A stretch of DNA of 64,000 bases from Bacteroidales bacterium UBA5197 (lineage in GTDB: Bacteria; Bacteroidota; Bacteroidia; Bacteroidales; Lentimicrobiaceae). Location: positions 76,354 through 140,353 of the forward strand of contig DHVX01000090.1 of the NCBI GenBank assembly GCA_002412885.1. Reading direction: 5' to 3'. This document shows positions 43,364 to 53,022 of the stretch, in pieces. Both the position numbers and the translations under genes were made by a program. Under the pieces are notes generated by a model that was not told the origin of the DNA, searched no databases, and worked only from the letters and a program-made list of their open reading frames with translations. How positions within the stretch are numbered: position 1 is the stretch's first letter; each line of letters starts with the position of its first letter.

Positions 43364-43399
43364 TTCTGCAAAGGTATCTGATCAGATATCTTTGCAGAA
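43364..43399. terminator. Long perfect palindrome between convergent genes
   Basis: Arms of 18 bp meet with no loop (centre TGATCA; outer arm TTCTGCAAAG), with one G-T wobble, followed by AAAA/TTTT-poor flanks. It lies in the 314-bp gap between ribH and the deacetylase gene, where a shared terminator is expected. No other feature is seen in this gap. Confidence 0.55.
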
Positions 43400-43459
43400 A
43401 ATTACCAATTCCGATAATAATTACGAATCCTGAATAATCAATTTCAGAAAATTTTTCTT

Positions 43460-44089
43460 TTAAGGATTTCGCTTTTCAGAAATGCTTGAAAACCTGTATC
43501 CCTTAAGGGTGAAATGATCAAGAAACCGAGGCAAGGCGTATAACATATTGGTTGCAGCTTTCAGGCTATCGTGAAAAACTACAATGCTGCCATCGGTGGT
43601 GTGATCTGTAGCGTTTTTAAGCACTGTTTCAGGGGAGAGTGTTTTATCATAATCTCCGGTAAGCACCGACCACATCACTATCCGGTAATCGTTGCTGATG
43701 TATTTGATAAATGTTGGCCTTATTCTTCCGTAGGGTGGCCTGAAAAGTCTGCTGTTCACAACTTCTCTGCACTTGTTGATATCGGCCAGATAATCCTCGT
43801 GCTTTGATTTCCATCCGTTGAGATGATGAAATGTGTGGTTCCCGGTAGCATGGCTGGCATCAAGAATTTGCCGGTAAACTTCAGGATGTTTCGCAACGTT
43901 GTCGCCCACACAGAAAAAAGTAGCTTTCGCATTGTATTGATCCAGAATCTCCAATACACGGGGTGTGATTTCAGGAACCGGACCATCATCAAATGTCAGG
44001 AAAATCTCTCCGGGCCTGTTTGTGATTTCCCAAAGCAGGTTTTTGCGGGTAAGGCTGCGGAGTATGGCCGGTGATTTGGAGAAGTGCAT
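43460..44089 (-). CDS. Polysaccharide deacetylase (NodB-like, CE4)
   Basis: The 209-residue protein shows the CE4 motifs LTFDDGPVPE (~31-40, Asp34/35), NHTFHH (His85, His89, metal ligands), RPPYGR and HDS near the C terminus. It should remove acetyl groups from GlcNAc-containing glycans such as peptidoglycan. No signal peptide is obvious, although the first ~20 residues are basic and weakly hydrophobic. It is 78 bp downstream of the CobW gene on the same strand. Confidence 0.9.
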   Translation of the reverse strand: MHFSKSPAILRSLTRKNLLWEITNRPGEIFLTFDDGPVPEITPRVLEILDQYNAKATFFCVGDNVAKHPEVYRQILDASHATGNHTFHHLNGWKSKHEDYLADINKCREVVNSRLFRPPYGRIRPTFIKYISNDYRIVMWSVLTGDYDKTLSPETVLKNATDHTTDGSIVVFHDSLKAATNMLYALPRFLDHFTLKGYRFSSISEKRNP

Positions 44090-44167
44090 TCTAAAATAAT
44101 TTGAAAAGCTGTGTTTCGTCCGGGAATTATACTGGAAAGCGAAAATTAAAATTAACTGATAATCAGG

Positions 44168-45232
44168 TTAATAAGCCCTTTGCAACAAAGAAACACTTCT
44201 CTGCAATTCTCCGCCGAGCAGTTCAATCAGGCTTTCTTCAAGCTTTAACTTTCCAAGGTTTTTGCCGATAAAAATAATCCGGCTCAGCCTTTCTTCATTT
44301 TCCCATAAATCGCCACCCGAAATCATGATGTGATCCCGTACAGATTGTACCACTACTTTTTGAGGAACTTTGTCGAAACTTACAATGCCTTTTATGCGAT
44401 AGATGCCGGCTCCGTAATATTCCACCAGGTGATCGAGCCAGAAATTGAATTTGTGCGGATCAAAATTACGCGAAAACGTGTAGCTGTGCGATTCAATTTC
44501 ATGATGCGGATTCTGCTGTTTCTGTACCATCGCAAAACCTGTAGGTTTGGTAAGTCCATTTGACAAACTCAGCTTGCCGGCACTTACCGAAAACTTCTCG
44601 ATTATTGGCGGAGCGTAAGTGTATGTGTCAATCAATTTTATCCCTTCAATGCTGCCAAAGCTGGTTTTATAAACCATGGCAAACGGATTGAATGATTTAA
44701 CGAGCGCCTCAATTTCTGAAAGTTCATCTTCCGAAACAAGATCGGTTTTATTGATCAGAATGGTATCGGCATATGAGATTTGTTTGGCAGCAAGATTGGT
44801 ATCGGCGGTGATGGCTTTGATATTCCGCGCATCCACAACGCAAACAACACTATCAATGCGATAGAAAGTTTCGATTTGCTCCGACGACATAAATGCCTGC
44901 ACCACAGTTGAAGGATCAGCAATGCCGGTTGTTTCAACAATCAGGTGAGTAAGTTTGTGGCGGATATTCAGCAGGTCAAAAAGCAGCTCAGCCAGTTCAC
45001 CGTTAAGGGTGCAGCAGATACAACCGTTCGACATTTCATAAATATTCTCGCTTTCAACACCAACAATCAGATCGTTGTCGATGGGAATTTCGCCAAACTC
45101 ATTTTCGATTACGGCAAACTTTAATTCAGCGTCTGATTTGATAAGGTTATTAAGCAGGGTGGTTTTGCCGGCTCCCAAAAAGCCTGTCAGAATGGTAACC
45201 GGTAAACGGTCATCGTCGGTGTAGTCAATCAT
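44168..45232 (-). CDS. CobW/COG0523-family GTP-binding metallochaperone
   Basis: The 354-residue G3E GTPase shows Walker A GFLGAGKTTLLN (~17-28), ENEFGEIPIDN, the metal-binding CxCC motif (GCICCTLNGEL, Cys71/73/74), ETTGIADPSTVVQ, and NKTD for guanine (INKTDLV, ~155-161). A CobW C-terminal domain fills ~250-350. Proteins of this type carry zinc or other metals to client enzymes. No zinc-uptake or cobalamin gene lies adjacent, so the metal is unknown. Confidence 0.92.
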   Translation of the reverse strand: MIDYTDDDRLPVTILTGFLGAGKTTLLNNLIKSDAELKFAVIENEFGEIPIDNDLIVGVESENIYEMSNGCICCTLNGELAELLFDLLNIRHKLTHLIVETTGIADPSTVVQAFMSSEQIETFYRIDSVVCVVDARNIKAITADTNLAAKQISYADTILINKTDLVSEDELSEIEALVKSFNPFAMVYKTSFGSIEGIKLIDTYTYAPPIIEKFSVSAGKLSLSNGLTKPTGFAMVQKQQNPHHEIESHSYTFSRNFDPHKFNFWLDHLVEYYGAGIYRIKGIVSFDKVPQKVVVQSVRDHIMISGGDLWENEERLSRIIFIGKNLGKLKLEESLIELLGGELQRSVSLLQRAY

Positions 45233-45398
45233 GAAGAAAATTTAATGCAAAATTAACAAATACTTCAACCTATGCACAGCAGTTTATGGAGATCAGGCAG
45301 GTAAACTGTGCCACCAAAGCTCTAAATCACCAAAAATCACCAATTTAATTTATTCATTTTGTGCATTTTACCGGACAATATTGCTTATTTATGTTCTT

Positions 45399-47087
45399 TC
45401 AATACCCTGCCGCTTGTCCGTCTTTTCTTGATTCTGAGGCTCCAAAGAAAACCTTTTTTGCAGGATCGAACATAATGGCTTGATATCCACCATAATCGCC
45501 AAACGACCAGCTGACTTTATGTCCCATATTCATCAATTCGCGGATGACTTCGTAATCAAATCCGCTTTCAAGCTGAATTTCTCCTTTACCGGGATGGGAG
45601 CCTCCTGTGGGATCGGTTGATCCGCTGTGGCTGAGTCGCGGCGCATCTCCCGCTTCCTGAAGGTTCATGCCAAAGTCAACCAGATTCATCACAATCTGCA
45701 CATGTCCCATCGGCTGAAAGTCACCGCCCATGACTCCAAAACTTACGAACGGAATGCCGTCTTTGGTAATAAAACAGGGAATAATCGTGTGAAACGGTCG
45801 TTTGCCAGGCGCGTAAATGTTTGCATGGCCTTCTTCAAGACTGAACAGCTCTCCGCGATCCTGCAACATAAAACCCAGCCCCGGAGGTACCATGCCTGAG
45901 CCAAGTCCCCGGTAATTGCTTTGAATCAGCGACACCATGTTTCCGTCTTTGTCGGCAACAGTAAGGTAAATGGTTCCACCCTCCATGGGAATGCCGGCTT
46001 CGTAACTCCCTGCTTTTTGTTCATTAATCAGCTTGCGTCGCGCTGCAGCATATTTTTTCGAAATAAGTTCTTCTACCGGAACATCGGCAAATTCCATATC
46101 GGCATAATAACGGGCGCGGTCTTCAAAGGCAAGCTTTTTCGCTTCAGTAAACAGATGAATATGCCTTGCTGAACCAAAAGGAATCTTCGAGAAATCATAG
46201 CCTTCAAGTATGTTAAGCATCTGCAGCGCAGCAATTCCCTGACCATTTGGAGGGAGTTCCCACACATCATATCCCCTGTAATTTGCCGAAACCGGTTCCA
46301 CCCATTCGGAGTGGTGTCCGGCCAGATCGTCATATGACAGAAAACCGCCCTGCTCTTTGATAAATGCTGCAATGGTTCGTGCGATTTCACCTTTATAGAA
46401 TGCTTCCCGTCCGCCGGAAATTATTTGTTTGTAAGTGTTTGCCAGTTGCGGATTGCGAAAAATATCACCCTTTGCGGGAACTTTTTTACCATCAAGAGTG
46501 TAGGTTTCCATCACATTCGGAAAACGGCTTCCATGCATTGGAACGCCACGACTAAAGTAGTAAGCCACAAGTTCGGTTACCGGAAAGCCTTTTTCAGCAT
46601 AATCAACGGCCGGTGTAAGAATTTCAGCCATTGTCAATTTTCCGAACCGTCCGTGCAATTCAAACCAACCATCAACGCAACCGGGAACGCTTACTGGCAG
46701 TGGTCCGTAAGCAGGAATCTTTTCAATTTTCTGTTGCCTGAAGTACTCTAAAGTCAGCGATTTTGGAGATCTGCCTGATGCATTTAAGCCATGTAATTTT
46801 CTGGTTTTGGCATCCCAGACAATGGCAAAAAGATCACCACCGATTCCACATCCGGTTGGTTCCATCAGACCAAGTGCTGCATTAACCGCAATGGCTGCAT
46901 CAACAGCTGTGCCTCCTTTTTTCAGGATGTCTAGTCCGATCTGAGTTGCCAGCGGATGACTGCTTGCGACCATCCCGTTTTGTCCGATTACCTCGGATCG
47001 CGTGGCAAATGACTTCCCGGTTACACGGTCTTGTGCGGATAGACAGATCGTAAAAATCAGTACCACAAATAATGTAAGTATTTTCAT
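45399..47087 (-). CDS. ggt: Gamma-glutamyltransferase
   Basis: The 562-residue proenzyme has a signal peptide (ending LSAQ) and breaks down glutathione and gamma-glutamyl peptides in the periplasm. NGMVASSHPLATQIG, TGCGIGGDLFA and NASGRSP belong to the large chain. The autocleavage site is GGTIYLTVADKDGNMVS, making Thr372 the likely catalytic N terminus of the small chain, although the usual TTH is TIY here. LGSGMVPPGLGFMLQDRG and the C-terminal GGYQAIMFDP follow. It is monocistronic. Confidence 0.92.
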   Translation of the reverse strand: MKILTLFVVLIFTICLSAQDRVTGKSFATRSEVIGQNGMVASSHPLATQIGLDILKKGGTAVDAAIAVNAALGLMEPTGCGIGGDLFAIVWDAKTRKLHGLNASGRSPKSLTLEYFRQQKIEKIPAYGPLPVSVPGCVDGWFELHGRFGKLTMAEILTPAVDYAEKGFPVTELVAYYFSRGVPMHGSRFPNVMETYTLDGKKVPAKGDIFRNPQLANTYKQIISGGREAFYKGEIARTIAAFIKEQGGFLSYDDLAGHHSEWVEPVSANYRGYDVWELPPNGQGIAALQMLNILEGYDFSKIPFGSARHIHLFTEAKKLAFEDRARYYADMEFADVPVEELISKKYAAARRKLINEQKAGSYEAGIPMEGGTIYLTVADKDGNMVSLIQSNYRGLGSGMVPPGLGFMLQDRGELFSLEEGHANIYAPGKRPFHTIIPCFITKDGIPFVSFGVMGGDFQPMGHVQIVMNLVDFGMNLQEAGDAPRLSHSGSTDPTGGSHPGKGEIQLESGFDYEVIRELMNMGHKVSWSFGDYGGYQAIMFDPAKKVFFGASESRKDGQAAGY

Positions 47088-47208
47088 GTCGTTTCAGTTT
47101 TGATTGATGTTAATTTTATTGGTATCCGGAATCCGAAAGTCAGGGTTTGACTATTTGAAAACAAATCAAGCCTTGACTTGCAGAATTAAGGCAATACATT
47201 TCAATCCA

Positions 47209-49080
47209 CTAAATTTCTTTTTTCCGGCTGATTTTTTTCTTTTCCGATTTAAGATTCAGCAGGGATTGTTCAAGCTTTTCAATGAAGGCATCAAATCTGG
47301 TTGATTCTCCGTTTACTAAAAGAGTAATGGCAAACCTGGCTGAAAGGATATTTATCAGGTCTTTGGCGGCTTCAGCGGCTATTTTCATTTGTTTCATCCT
47401 GGATTCCAACTGCCGGAATATTTTTCGCAATTCTGCATTGCTGACAGGGGTTTTGGTTGAAATCTCATTGCTGGAAAGTGAATCATCTTCTACGTAAGCT
47501 GACTGAGCTTGTGTGAGAAAAATCTCACCATTGCGAACAAGCCGTTCAATGGTGCTGCGGGCTAAATTCAGTGCCCGCATATGCTGATTTCCGTGCAATT
47601 GTTCAGTTGCCGAAACCATCATCAGCACGGCCTTGCTGTATTCACGGTTAAAGTAAGCGGTGAGTGCCAGCTTAAGGTAGTTGTTTGATTTCCCGGATTC
47701 CAGTTCACTGATGAGCAGGGTTTCGGGTGTAACGTTGCCTGCAAATTCAAGTACATAAGGGTCGGTTTTTATTGCTCTTGCATTCAAAGGCGTTTTCAGC
47801 AGAACCCCTGTAAAGCTGGTACAACGACTCAGCGCAACGTAAACCTGGCCCGGCGCAAATGCTTCCTCCAGATCGGCAATGATTTTCTCAAAGGTCAGTC
47901 CCTGGCTTTTATGAACTGTAATTGCCCATGCAAGTTTTAGCGGATACTGAACAAATATGCCAACGGTTTCTTCAACTACTTTGTTTTCTTTGCTGTCCCA
48001 TGAATACCGGATGTTCGCCCATTCTTCGCGCGCTACCGATATAATTTCACCTTCGGGCAACTCCACAAACAATCCTTCTTCTGAAATTTCAATAACATGA
48101 CCGATTTTGCCGTTATAATAACGTTTGTTCCGGTCGTTTCGCAGAAACATAACCTGCGCACCTTCTTTTAGTTTCAGGTTCAGGTCAGCGGGGAAACTGC
48201 TTTCGGGGAAAGTGCCTTCGACGAATGCTTCGAAACGGTGTATCGGCTCATCAATTTCGCGAAGTTTTTTTTCGTTGGTTTCTTCCACCATTCGGTTGTG
48301 CGTAGCCAGAATGATATAATCTTCCTCTTTTTCCGGGATAAAGCCATGCAGATAACGGCTGTTCAGCAGTTGCAGATCGTTCTGCCGCAGGCTGTTTATT
48401 CTGATTCTGTTCAAAAGGTCGATAAAGTCCTGATCGGTTTGCCGGTAAATCTTTTTCAACTCAATGTAGAGTGGTTTCTGCTCCGTCAGAACTCTGGCAC
48501 TGAAAAAGAAAGGACTTTTATAAAACCTTTCCAGAATATTCCAGTCTTCATAATTCGAAATTGGCGGAAGCTGAAAAGTGTCGCCGATCAACACAACCTG
48601 TACACCTCCAAAGGCTGTGTTTTCGCGTTTCCGGAAAACCCTCAGAAGCCTGTCCACCACATCAAGCAGATCGCAGCGAACCATCGAAATTTCATCAATC
48701 ACCAGCAGTTGAAGCCCGCGGATTATCTCAAGTTTATCTTTGTGATACCTGAAATGGTCATTGATCACACTTCTGTCGGCATCTTCGGGTGGTGCAAATG
48801 TTCTCAGCCTTCTGTCGCCGGGCACATACACCGATGGTTTTATATTGAAGAACGAATGAATGGTCTGCCCTCCTGCATTAACAGCTGCAACACCTGTAGG
48901 TGCAAGTAACACCATATTTTTATTACAGTTTGCTTTCAGGTATTTTAAAAAAGTGGTTTTACCGGTTCCTGCTTTTCCTGTAAGGTAAAGCATGCGGTTG
49001 GTATGCATCACAAATTCAGCAGCATAGCGGAATTCAGCATTTTCAGGATCAAATTTTATATGTTCTATTCCTTCTGACAT
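47209..49080 (-). CDS. PIF1/RecD-like DNA helicase
   Basis: The protein has 623 residues from the ATG at 49080 (MSEGIEHIKFD); a frame-open extension of 12 codons upstream is unlikely. The superfamily 1 helicase motifs are LTGKAGTGKTTFLKYL (Walker A), LLAPTGVAAVNAGGQTIHSFF, VIDEISMVRCDLLD (Walker B), GDTFQLPPI and WAITVHKSQGLTFEKIIADL...YVALSRC near ~405-450. The PIF1 family unwinds G-quadruplexes and RNA-DNA hybrids. The C-terminal ~150 residues are helical and family-specific in Bacteroidota, ending in a basic KKKISRKKEI. Confidence 0.9.
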   Translation of the reverse strand: MSEGIEHIKFDPENAEFRYAAEFVMHTNRMLYLTGKAGTGKTTFLKYLKANCNKNMVLLAPTGVAAVNAGGQTIHSFFNIKPSVYVPGDRRLRTFAPPEDADRSVINDHFRYHKDKLEIIRGLQLLVIDEISMVRCDLLDVVDRLLRVFRKRENTAFGGVQVVLIGDTFQLPPISNYEDWNILERFYKSPFFFSARVLTEQKPLYIELKKIYRQTDQDFIDLLNRIRINSLRQNDLQLLNSRYLHGFIPEKEEDYIILATHNRMVEETNEKKLREIDEPIHRFEAFVEGTFPESSFPADLNLKLKEGAQVMFLRNDRNKRYYNGKIGHVIEISEEGLFVELPEGEIISVAREEWANIRYSWDSKENKVVEETVGIFVQYPLKLAWAITVHKSQGLTFEKIIADLEEAFAPGQVYVALSRCTSFTGVLLKTPLNARAIKTDPYVLEFAGNVTPETLLISELESGKSNNYLKLALTAYFNREYSKAVLMMVSATEQLHGNQHMRALNLARSTIERLVRNGEIFLTQAQSAYVEDDSLSSNEISTKTPVSNAELRKIFRQLESRMKQMKIAAEAAKDLINILSARFAITLLVNGESTRFDAFIEKLEQSLLNLKSEKKKISRKKEI

Positions 49081-49130
49081 CGGGATGTTGGTTCTGCAAG
49101 GTGCTAAATTAAGCATTCCTTATCATAATA

Positions 49131-49166
49131 AAACCGGTAAACGATGCTGTGATCGCTTACCGGTTT
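49131..49166 (-). terminator. Hairpin downstream of the BACON protein gene
   Basis: AAACCGGTAAACGAT pairs with ATCGCTTACCGGTTT (one mismatch, 6-nt loop). It lies 25 bp past the stop of the minus-strand gene at 49191 and before the helicase start. There is no clear T-run. Confidence 0.55.
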
Positions 49167-49190
49167 ATATTCTCGTATCAAAGGCTTTTT

Positions 49191-52100
49191 CTATCTTCTC
49201 AACACAAGCTTTTGTTTCAATTCCACACTTCCGTTCCTCAGCAGAACAAAGTAAATGCCGGGGGAAGCAGCTGATAAATCAATATTAAAAGTGGAAAGTG
49301 TTTTGTTGCGAAGGATAAAAGCGGTCTTTTTACCTTGAGCATCAAGTACTTCAATTTCGGTTTCACCGCTCAGCTGATCCGGAACTTCTACCATAAACTG
49401 CCCTGTGGTTGGGTTCGGGAATATTTTGAAAGATTTATTTTGCTGCTTAGGGTCAATACCTGTAAGAAGACCTTCCTGCACAAGGGAAACAAAAACATCA
49501 TCTGTGCCGAAAGCTGAAATGGTGAGAATGGCAGTTCGGTAGTATTCGGTTTCATTGGGTTCATAATAGGTAACAATCTCACCATTACCGCTGCCCGAAT
49601 CTGATATGGGTATGCACCATTCCACATCGCTTGAAACATTCCACATTGAGTTAGAAAGCAGTGAAAAAACTGCTTCACCTTCCGTAGATGGGACCGTTTG
49701 AGAAGTTGGGCTCACCGAAAGAGTAGCTTCAATTCCAGATTGAATTACCGTTACAATATGATCTGAAACGCCGGCAGCACTGATGGTTATATTTGCAGAT
49801 CTTGGGTAAACTTCTTCATTGGCTTCATAGGTGGCAGTAATCTCAAAATTGCCGTTTCCGTAAGGGGTAACAGTGCACCACAATTCATTTGAAGTCGCAG
49901 TCCAGGAAGTATTGGAAATAATTTCGAAGAATGTCTCGCCGGCTTCACATTCAACATTCTGGTATTCGGGAGAAACTGCCAGCGCCGCATCACTGCCGAA
50001 CTGCACAAGATTTACCGTTTGGTTTCCGGCTCCGGTGGCTGATATGGTGATAATTGCTGTGCGTGTTGCTGTGCCGGTATTCTCATCATAATCGGCTGTT
50101 AAGGTTCCGTTTCCACTGCCTGCAGATGTTACTGTACACCATTCTGAATCGCTTACGGCGTTCCATTGTGAGTTGGATACTACATTAAATCCGGTACTTC
50201 CTGCTGGTGAATTAACTGTTTGTGAAGCAGGACTGACCGAAAGCGTTGCCGCTGCTCCTGCCTGAATAACACTTACCGTTTGATCGGGTGCGCCGGTAGC
50301 AGAAATGGTGATGGTTGCCGTTCTGGAAGTTGTTGTTGTGTTTTCAGAAAAACTGGCAGTCAATGTTCCGTTGCCACTGCCCGATGGCGTAACTGTGCAC
50401 CATCCGGCATTGCTTTGAGCTGTCCAGCTTGTATTGGATACAACGCTGAAGTTTACACTTCCCTGCGCTGCTCCGACATTCTGACTTTGAGGACTAACCG
50501 AAAGCGTTGCCGCTGCTCCTGCCTGAATAACACTTACCGTTTGATCGGGTGCGCCGGTAGCAGAAATGGTGATGGTTGCTGTTCTCGAAGTTGTTGAAGT
50601 ATTTTCAGAAAAACTGGCAGTCAATGTTCCGTTGCCGTTGCCCGATGGCGTAACTGTACACCAACCGGCATTGCTTTGTGCTGTCCAGCTTGTATTGGAT
50701 ACAATACTGAAGTTGGCATTTCCCTGCGCTGCTCCGACATTCTGACTTTGAGGGCTGACCGAAAGCGTTGCCGCTGCTCCTGCCTGAATAACACTTACCG
50801 TTTGATCGGGTGCGCCGGATGCAGAAATGGTGATGGTTGCCGTTCTGGAAGTTGTTGTTGTGTTTTCAGAAAAACTGGCAGTTAATGTTCCGTTGCCGTT
50901 GCCCGATGGCGTAACTGTACACCAACCGGTATTGCTTTGAGCTGTCCAGCTTGTATTGGATACAACACTGAAGTTGGCACTTCCCTGCGCTGCTCCTACA
51001 TTCTGACTTTGAGGGCTGACCGAAAGCGTTGCCGCTGCTCCTGCCTGAATAACACTTACCGTTTGATCGGGTGCGCCGGTAGCAGAAATGGTGATGGTTG
51101 CTGTTCTCGAAGTTGTGGAGGTATTTTCAGAAAAACTGGCAGTTAATGTTCCGTTGCCGTTGCCCGATGGCGTAACTGTACACCAACCGGTATTGCTTTG
51201 AGCTGTCCAGCTTGTATTGGATACAATACTGAAGTTGGCATTTCCCTGCGCTGCTCCGACATTCTGACTTTGAGGGCTGACCGAAAGCGTTGCCGCTGCT
51301 CCTGCCTGAATAACACTTACCGTTTGATCGGGTGCGCCGGATGCAGAAATGGTGATGGTTGCCGTTCTGGAAGTTGTTGTTGTGTTTTCAGAAAAACTGG
51401 CAGTCAATGTTCCGTTGCCGTTGCCCGATGGCGTAACTGTACACCAACCGGTATTGCTTTGAGCTGTCCAGCTTGTATTGGATACAACACTGAAGTTGGC
51501 ACTTCCCTGCGCTGCTCCGACATTCTGACTTTGGGGACTGACCGAAAGTGTTGCCGCTGCTCCTGCCTGAATCACACTTACCGATTGATCGGGTGCGCCG
51601 GATGCAGAAATGGTGATGGTTGCTGTTCTCGAAGTTGTTGAAGTATTTTCAGAAAAACTGGCAGTTAATGTTCCGTTGCCGCTGCCCGATGGCGTAACTG
51701 TGCACCATCCGGTATTGCTTTGAGCTGTCCAGCTTGTATTGGATACAACACTGAAGTTGGCACTTCCCTGCGCTGCTCCGACATTCTGACTTTGGGGACT
51801 GACCGAAAGCGTTGCCGCTGCTCCTGCCTGAATCACACTTACCGATTGATCGGGTGCGCCGGATGCAGAAATGGTGATGGTTGCCGTTCTTGAAGTTGTT
51901 GAAGTGTTTTCAGAAAAACTGGCAGTTAATGTTCCGTTGCCGTTGCCCGATGGCGTAACTGTGCACCATCCGGTATTGCTTTGAGCTGTCCAGGATAGAG
52001 TAGTGGTAACATTAAAAGTTGTCGAGCCGGCAGCAGCAGGTACATTTTGGTTCTGAGGACTGACAGTAAGAATGGCAATGCTTTGTTCGTATGCAATTGC

Positions 52101-52850
52101 TGCATCAAAAATTTCTGTAACAAACTGAGGGGCAACTAACTCTGTGGCGAGCGCATTCGGATGGCTATCGGTATTACTTACTGCATATTGCAGCATCTGA
52201 AATCCGTTCTCATCAGTTAGCTTTGAAAAATAATCAAACACATAAATGTTGGGAGGAAAGCTTCCAATTACCGGATCAAGTCCTACTGCCAGGGTATCTT
52301 TTGCCCATTCGCAAAACTGTTTGGCCAGGCCTGCAGCATTGGAATTGGTGTTACCTGCAACATGCGGAGCATTCGTCCATATAACAAAGAAGTTTTGAGG
52401 CCGTTGTGACATCACATTAACAATGCTTCTCCAATGCCATTTGTAATTATAATTGGTTTTTAGAGTTGGAGTAAGGGTATCAGAAGGCTGGCCCCAGCCA
52501 ACCATTTCTGACGAAGGGTAGCAGGACTTTATCACAACTATCTTATTCGAATTCAAAATCGGAGTGATGTCTTCAGGTGCCTCATTATCAAAAATCCGGT
52601 GCCAGTACTCCCATTCATTATCTCCTCCTGGATACCACTGCCTATTCATGGTTACTGCGTTTGGTCCGGTATAACCATGACTTGAATTATAAATACCCAT
52701 TTGAAGAGGGATGCTTGTTTGCGAACCGTTGGGCCCCCATATCCTTCCCCCTGTTGAATGATGCAGAAATCTGCCACTCCTGAATAATTCCTGAGCGTTA
52801 GTAAGAAAGGGGATTAATATCACAATGAAGATAAGTATTCTTTTTCTCAT
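49191..52850 (-). CDS. Secreted multi-BACON-domain protein with T9SS sorting domain
   Basis: The 1219-residue protein has a signal peptide (~1-20, ending LTNAQ). The N-terminal domain (~21-255) looks like an SGNH-type hydrolase or carbohydrate-active fold (FLHHSTGGRIWGPNGSQTSIP near the start, SNTDSHPNALATELV near 225-239 as the Asp/His end), but the catalytic set is not certain. Ten BACON-like Ig repeats of 87 residues follow (~260-1130); the first seven are nearly identical and the last three diverged. A T9SS type A domain (~1140-1219, IFPNPTTGQFMVEV ... ASPGIYFVLLRNGSVELKQKLVLRR) closes it. It is probably displayed on or released from the cell surface. Confidence 0.88.
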   Translation of the reverse strand: MRKRILIFIVILIPFLTNAQELFRSGRFLHHSTGGRIWGPNGSQTSIPLQMGIYNSSHGYTGPNAVTMNRQWYPGGDNEWEYWHRIFDNEAPEDITPILNSNKIVVIKSCYPSSEMVGWGQPSDTLTPTLKTNYNYKWHWRSIVNVMSQRPQNFFVIWTNAPHVAGNTNSNAAGLAKQFCEWAKDTLAVGLDPVIGSFPPNIYVFDYFSKLTDENGFQMLQYAVSNTDSHPNALATELVAPQFVTEIFDAAIAYEQSIAILTVSPQNQNVPAAAGSTTFNVTTTLSWTAQSNTGWCTVTPSGNGNGTLTASFSENTSTTSRTATITISASGAPDQSVSVIQAGAAATLSVSPQSQNVGAAQGSANFSVVSNTSWTAQSNTGWCTVTPSGSGNGTLTASFSENTSTTSRTATITISASGAPDQSVSVIQAGAAATLSVSPQSQNVGAAQGSANFSVVSNTSWTAQSNTGWCTVTPSGNGNGTLTASFSENTTTTSRTATITISASGAPDQTVSVIQAGAAATLSVSPQSQNVGAAQGNANFSIVSNTSWTAQSNTGWCTVTPSGNGNGTLTASFSENTSTTSRTATITISATGAPDQTVSVIQAGAAATLSVSPQSQNVGAAQGSANFSVVSNTSWTAQSNTGWCTVTPSGNGNGTLTASFSENTTTTSRTATITISASGAPDQTVSVIQAGAAATLSVSPQSQNVGAAQGNANFSIVSNTSWTAQSNAGWCTVTPSGNGNGTLTASFSENTSTTSRTATITISATGAPDQTVSVIQAGAAATLSVSPQSQNVGAAQGSVNFSVVSNTSWTAQSNAGWCTVTPSGSGNGTLTASFSENTTTTSRTATITISATGAPDQTVSVIQAGAAATLSVSPASQTVNSPAGSTGFNVVSNSQWNAVSDSEWCTVTSAGSGNGTLTADYDENTGTATRTAIITISATGAGNQTVNLVQFGSDAALAVSPEYQNVECEAGETFFEIISNTSWTATSNELWCTVTPYGNGNFEITATYEANEEVYPRSANITISAAGVSDHIVTVIQSGIEATLSVSPTSQTVPSTEGEAVFSLLSNSMWNVSSDVEWCIPISDSGSGNGEIVTYYEPNETEYYRTAILTISAFGTDDVFVSLVQEGLLTGIDPKQQNKSFKIFPNPTTGQFMVEVPDQLSGETEIEVLDAQGKKTAFILRNKTLSTFNIDLSAASPGIYFVLLRNGSVELKQKLVLRR
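50247..52073 (-). repeat. Seven 261-bp tandem repeats (BACON domains 1-7)
   Basis: These are in-frame repeats of 261 bp (87 codons), each reading TLSVSPQSQNVGAAQG ... SVIQAGAAA. Copies 2-7 (50247-51812) differ at only a few codons. Copies 3 and 5 share one set of variants (SANFSVV, NTTTTS) and copies 4 and 6 another (NANFSIV, NTSTTS, ATGAP). This points to duplication of a 522-bp double unit. Copy number may be unstable or mis-assembled. Confidence 0.93.
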
Positions 52851-52875
52851 AATCTTAGGACTTAAATGAACAATA

Positions 52876-52893
52876 CATTGATCGGGATCAATG
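52876..52893. promoter_or_regulatory. Inverted repeat upstream of the BACON gene
   Basis: CATTGATC, GG, GATCAATG forms a perfect 8-bp dyad 26 bp before the start codon of the minus-strand gene. It could be an operator; there is no other evidence. Confidence 0.3.
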
Positions 52894-53022
52894 CGAAAAG
52901 TGAGATAAGTTCATTGTAAAAATCTGGGCAGGCTTTTTTTATTACTACAAAAGTAACATCATTTTATCCAAAAGTGTTCATTTTTTTTATCAGGAGGATG
53001 ATAATTAACACGATGTTAACAA

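Noticed and set aside
48238..48909. 223-codon open frame on the plus strand
   Set aside because: It lies wholly inside the helicase gene on the other strand, which has clear motifs; no family resemblance in the shadow frame.
50280..51641. Series of Cys/Arg-rich open frames on the plus strand, spaced 261 bp
   Set aside because: They are antisense shadows of the BACON repeats and recur only because the coding repeats do.
50247..52073. Possible CRISPR-like array
   Set aside because: Repeats are 261 bp, contiguous and coding; there are no short repeats with unique spacers.
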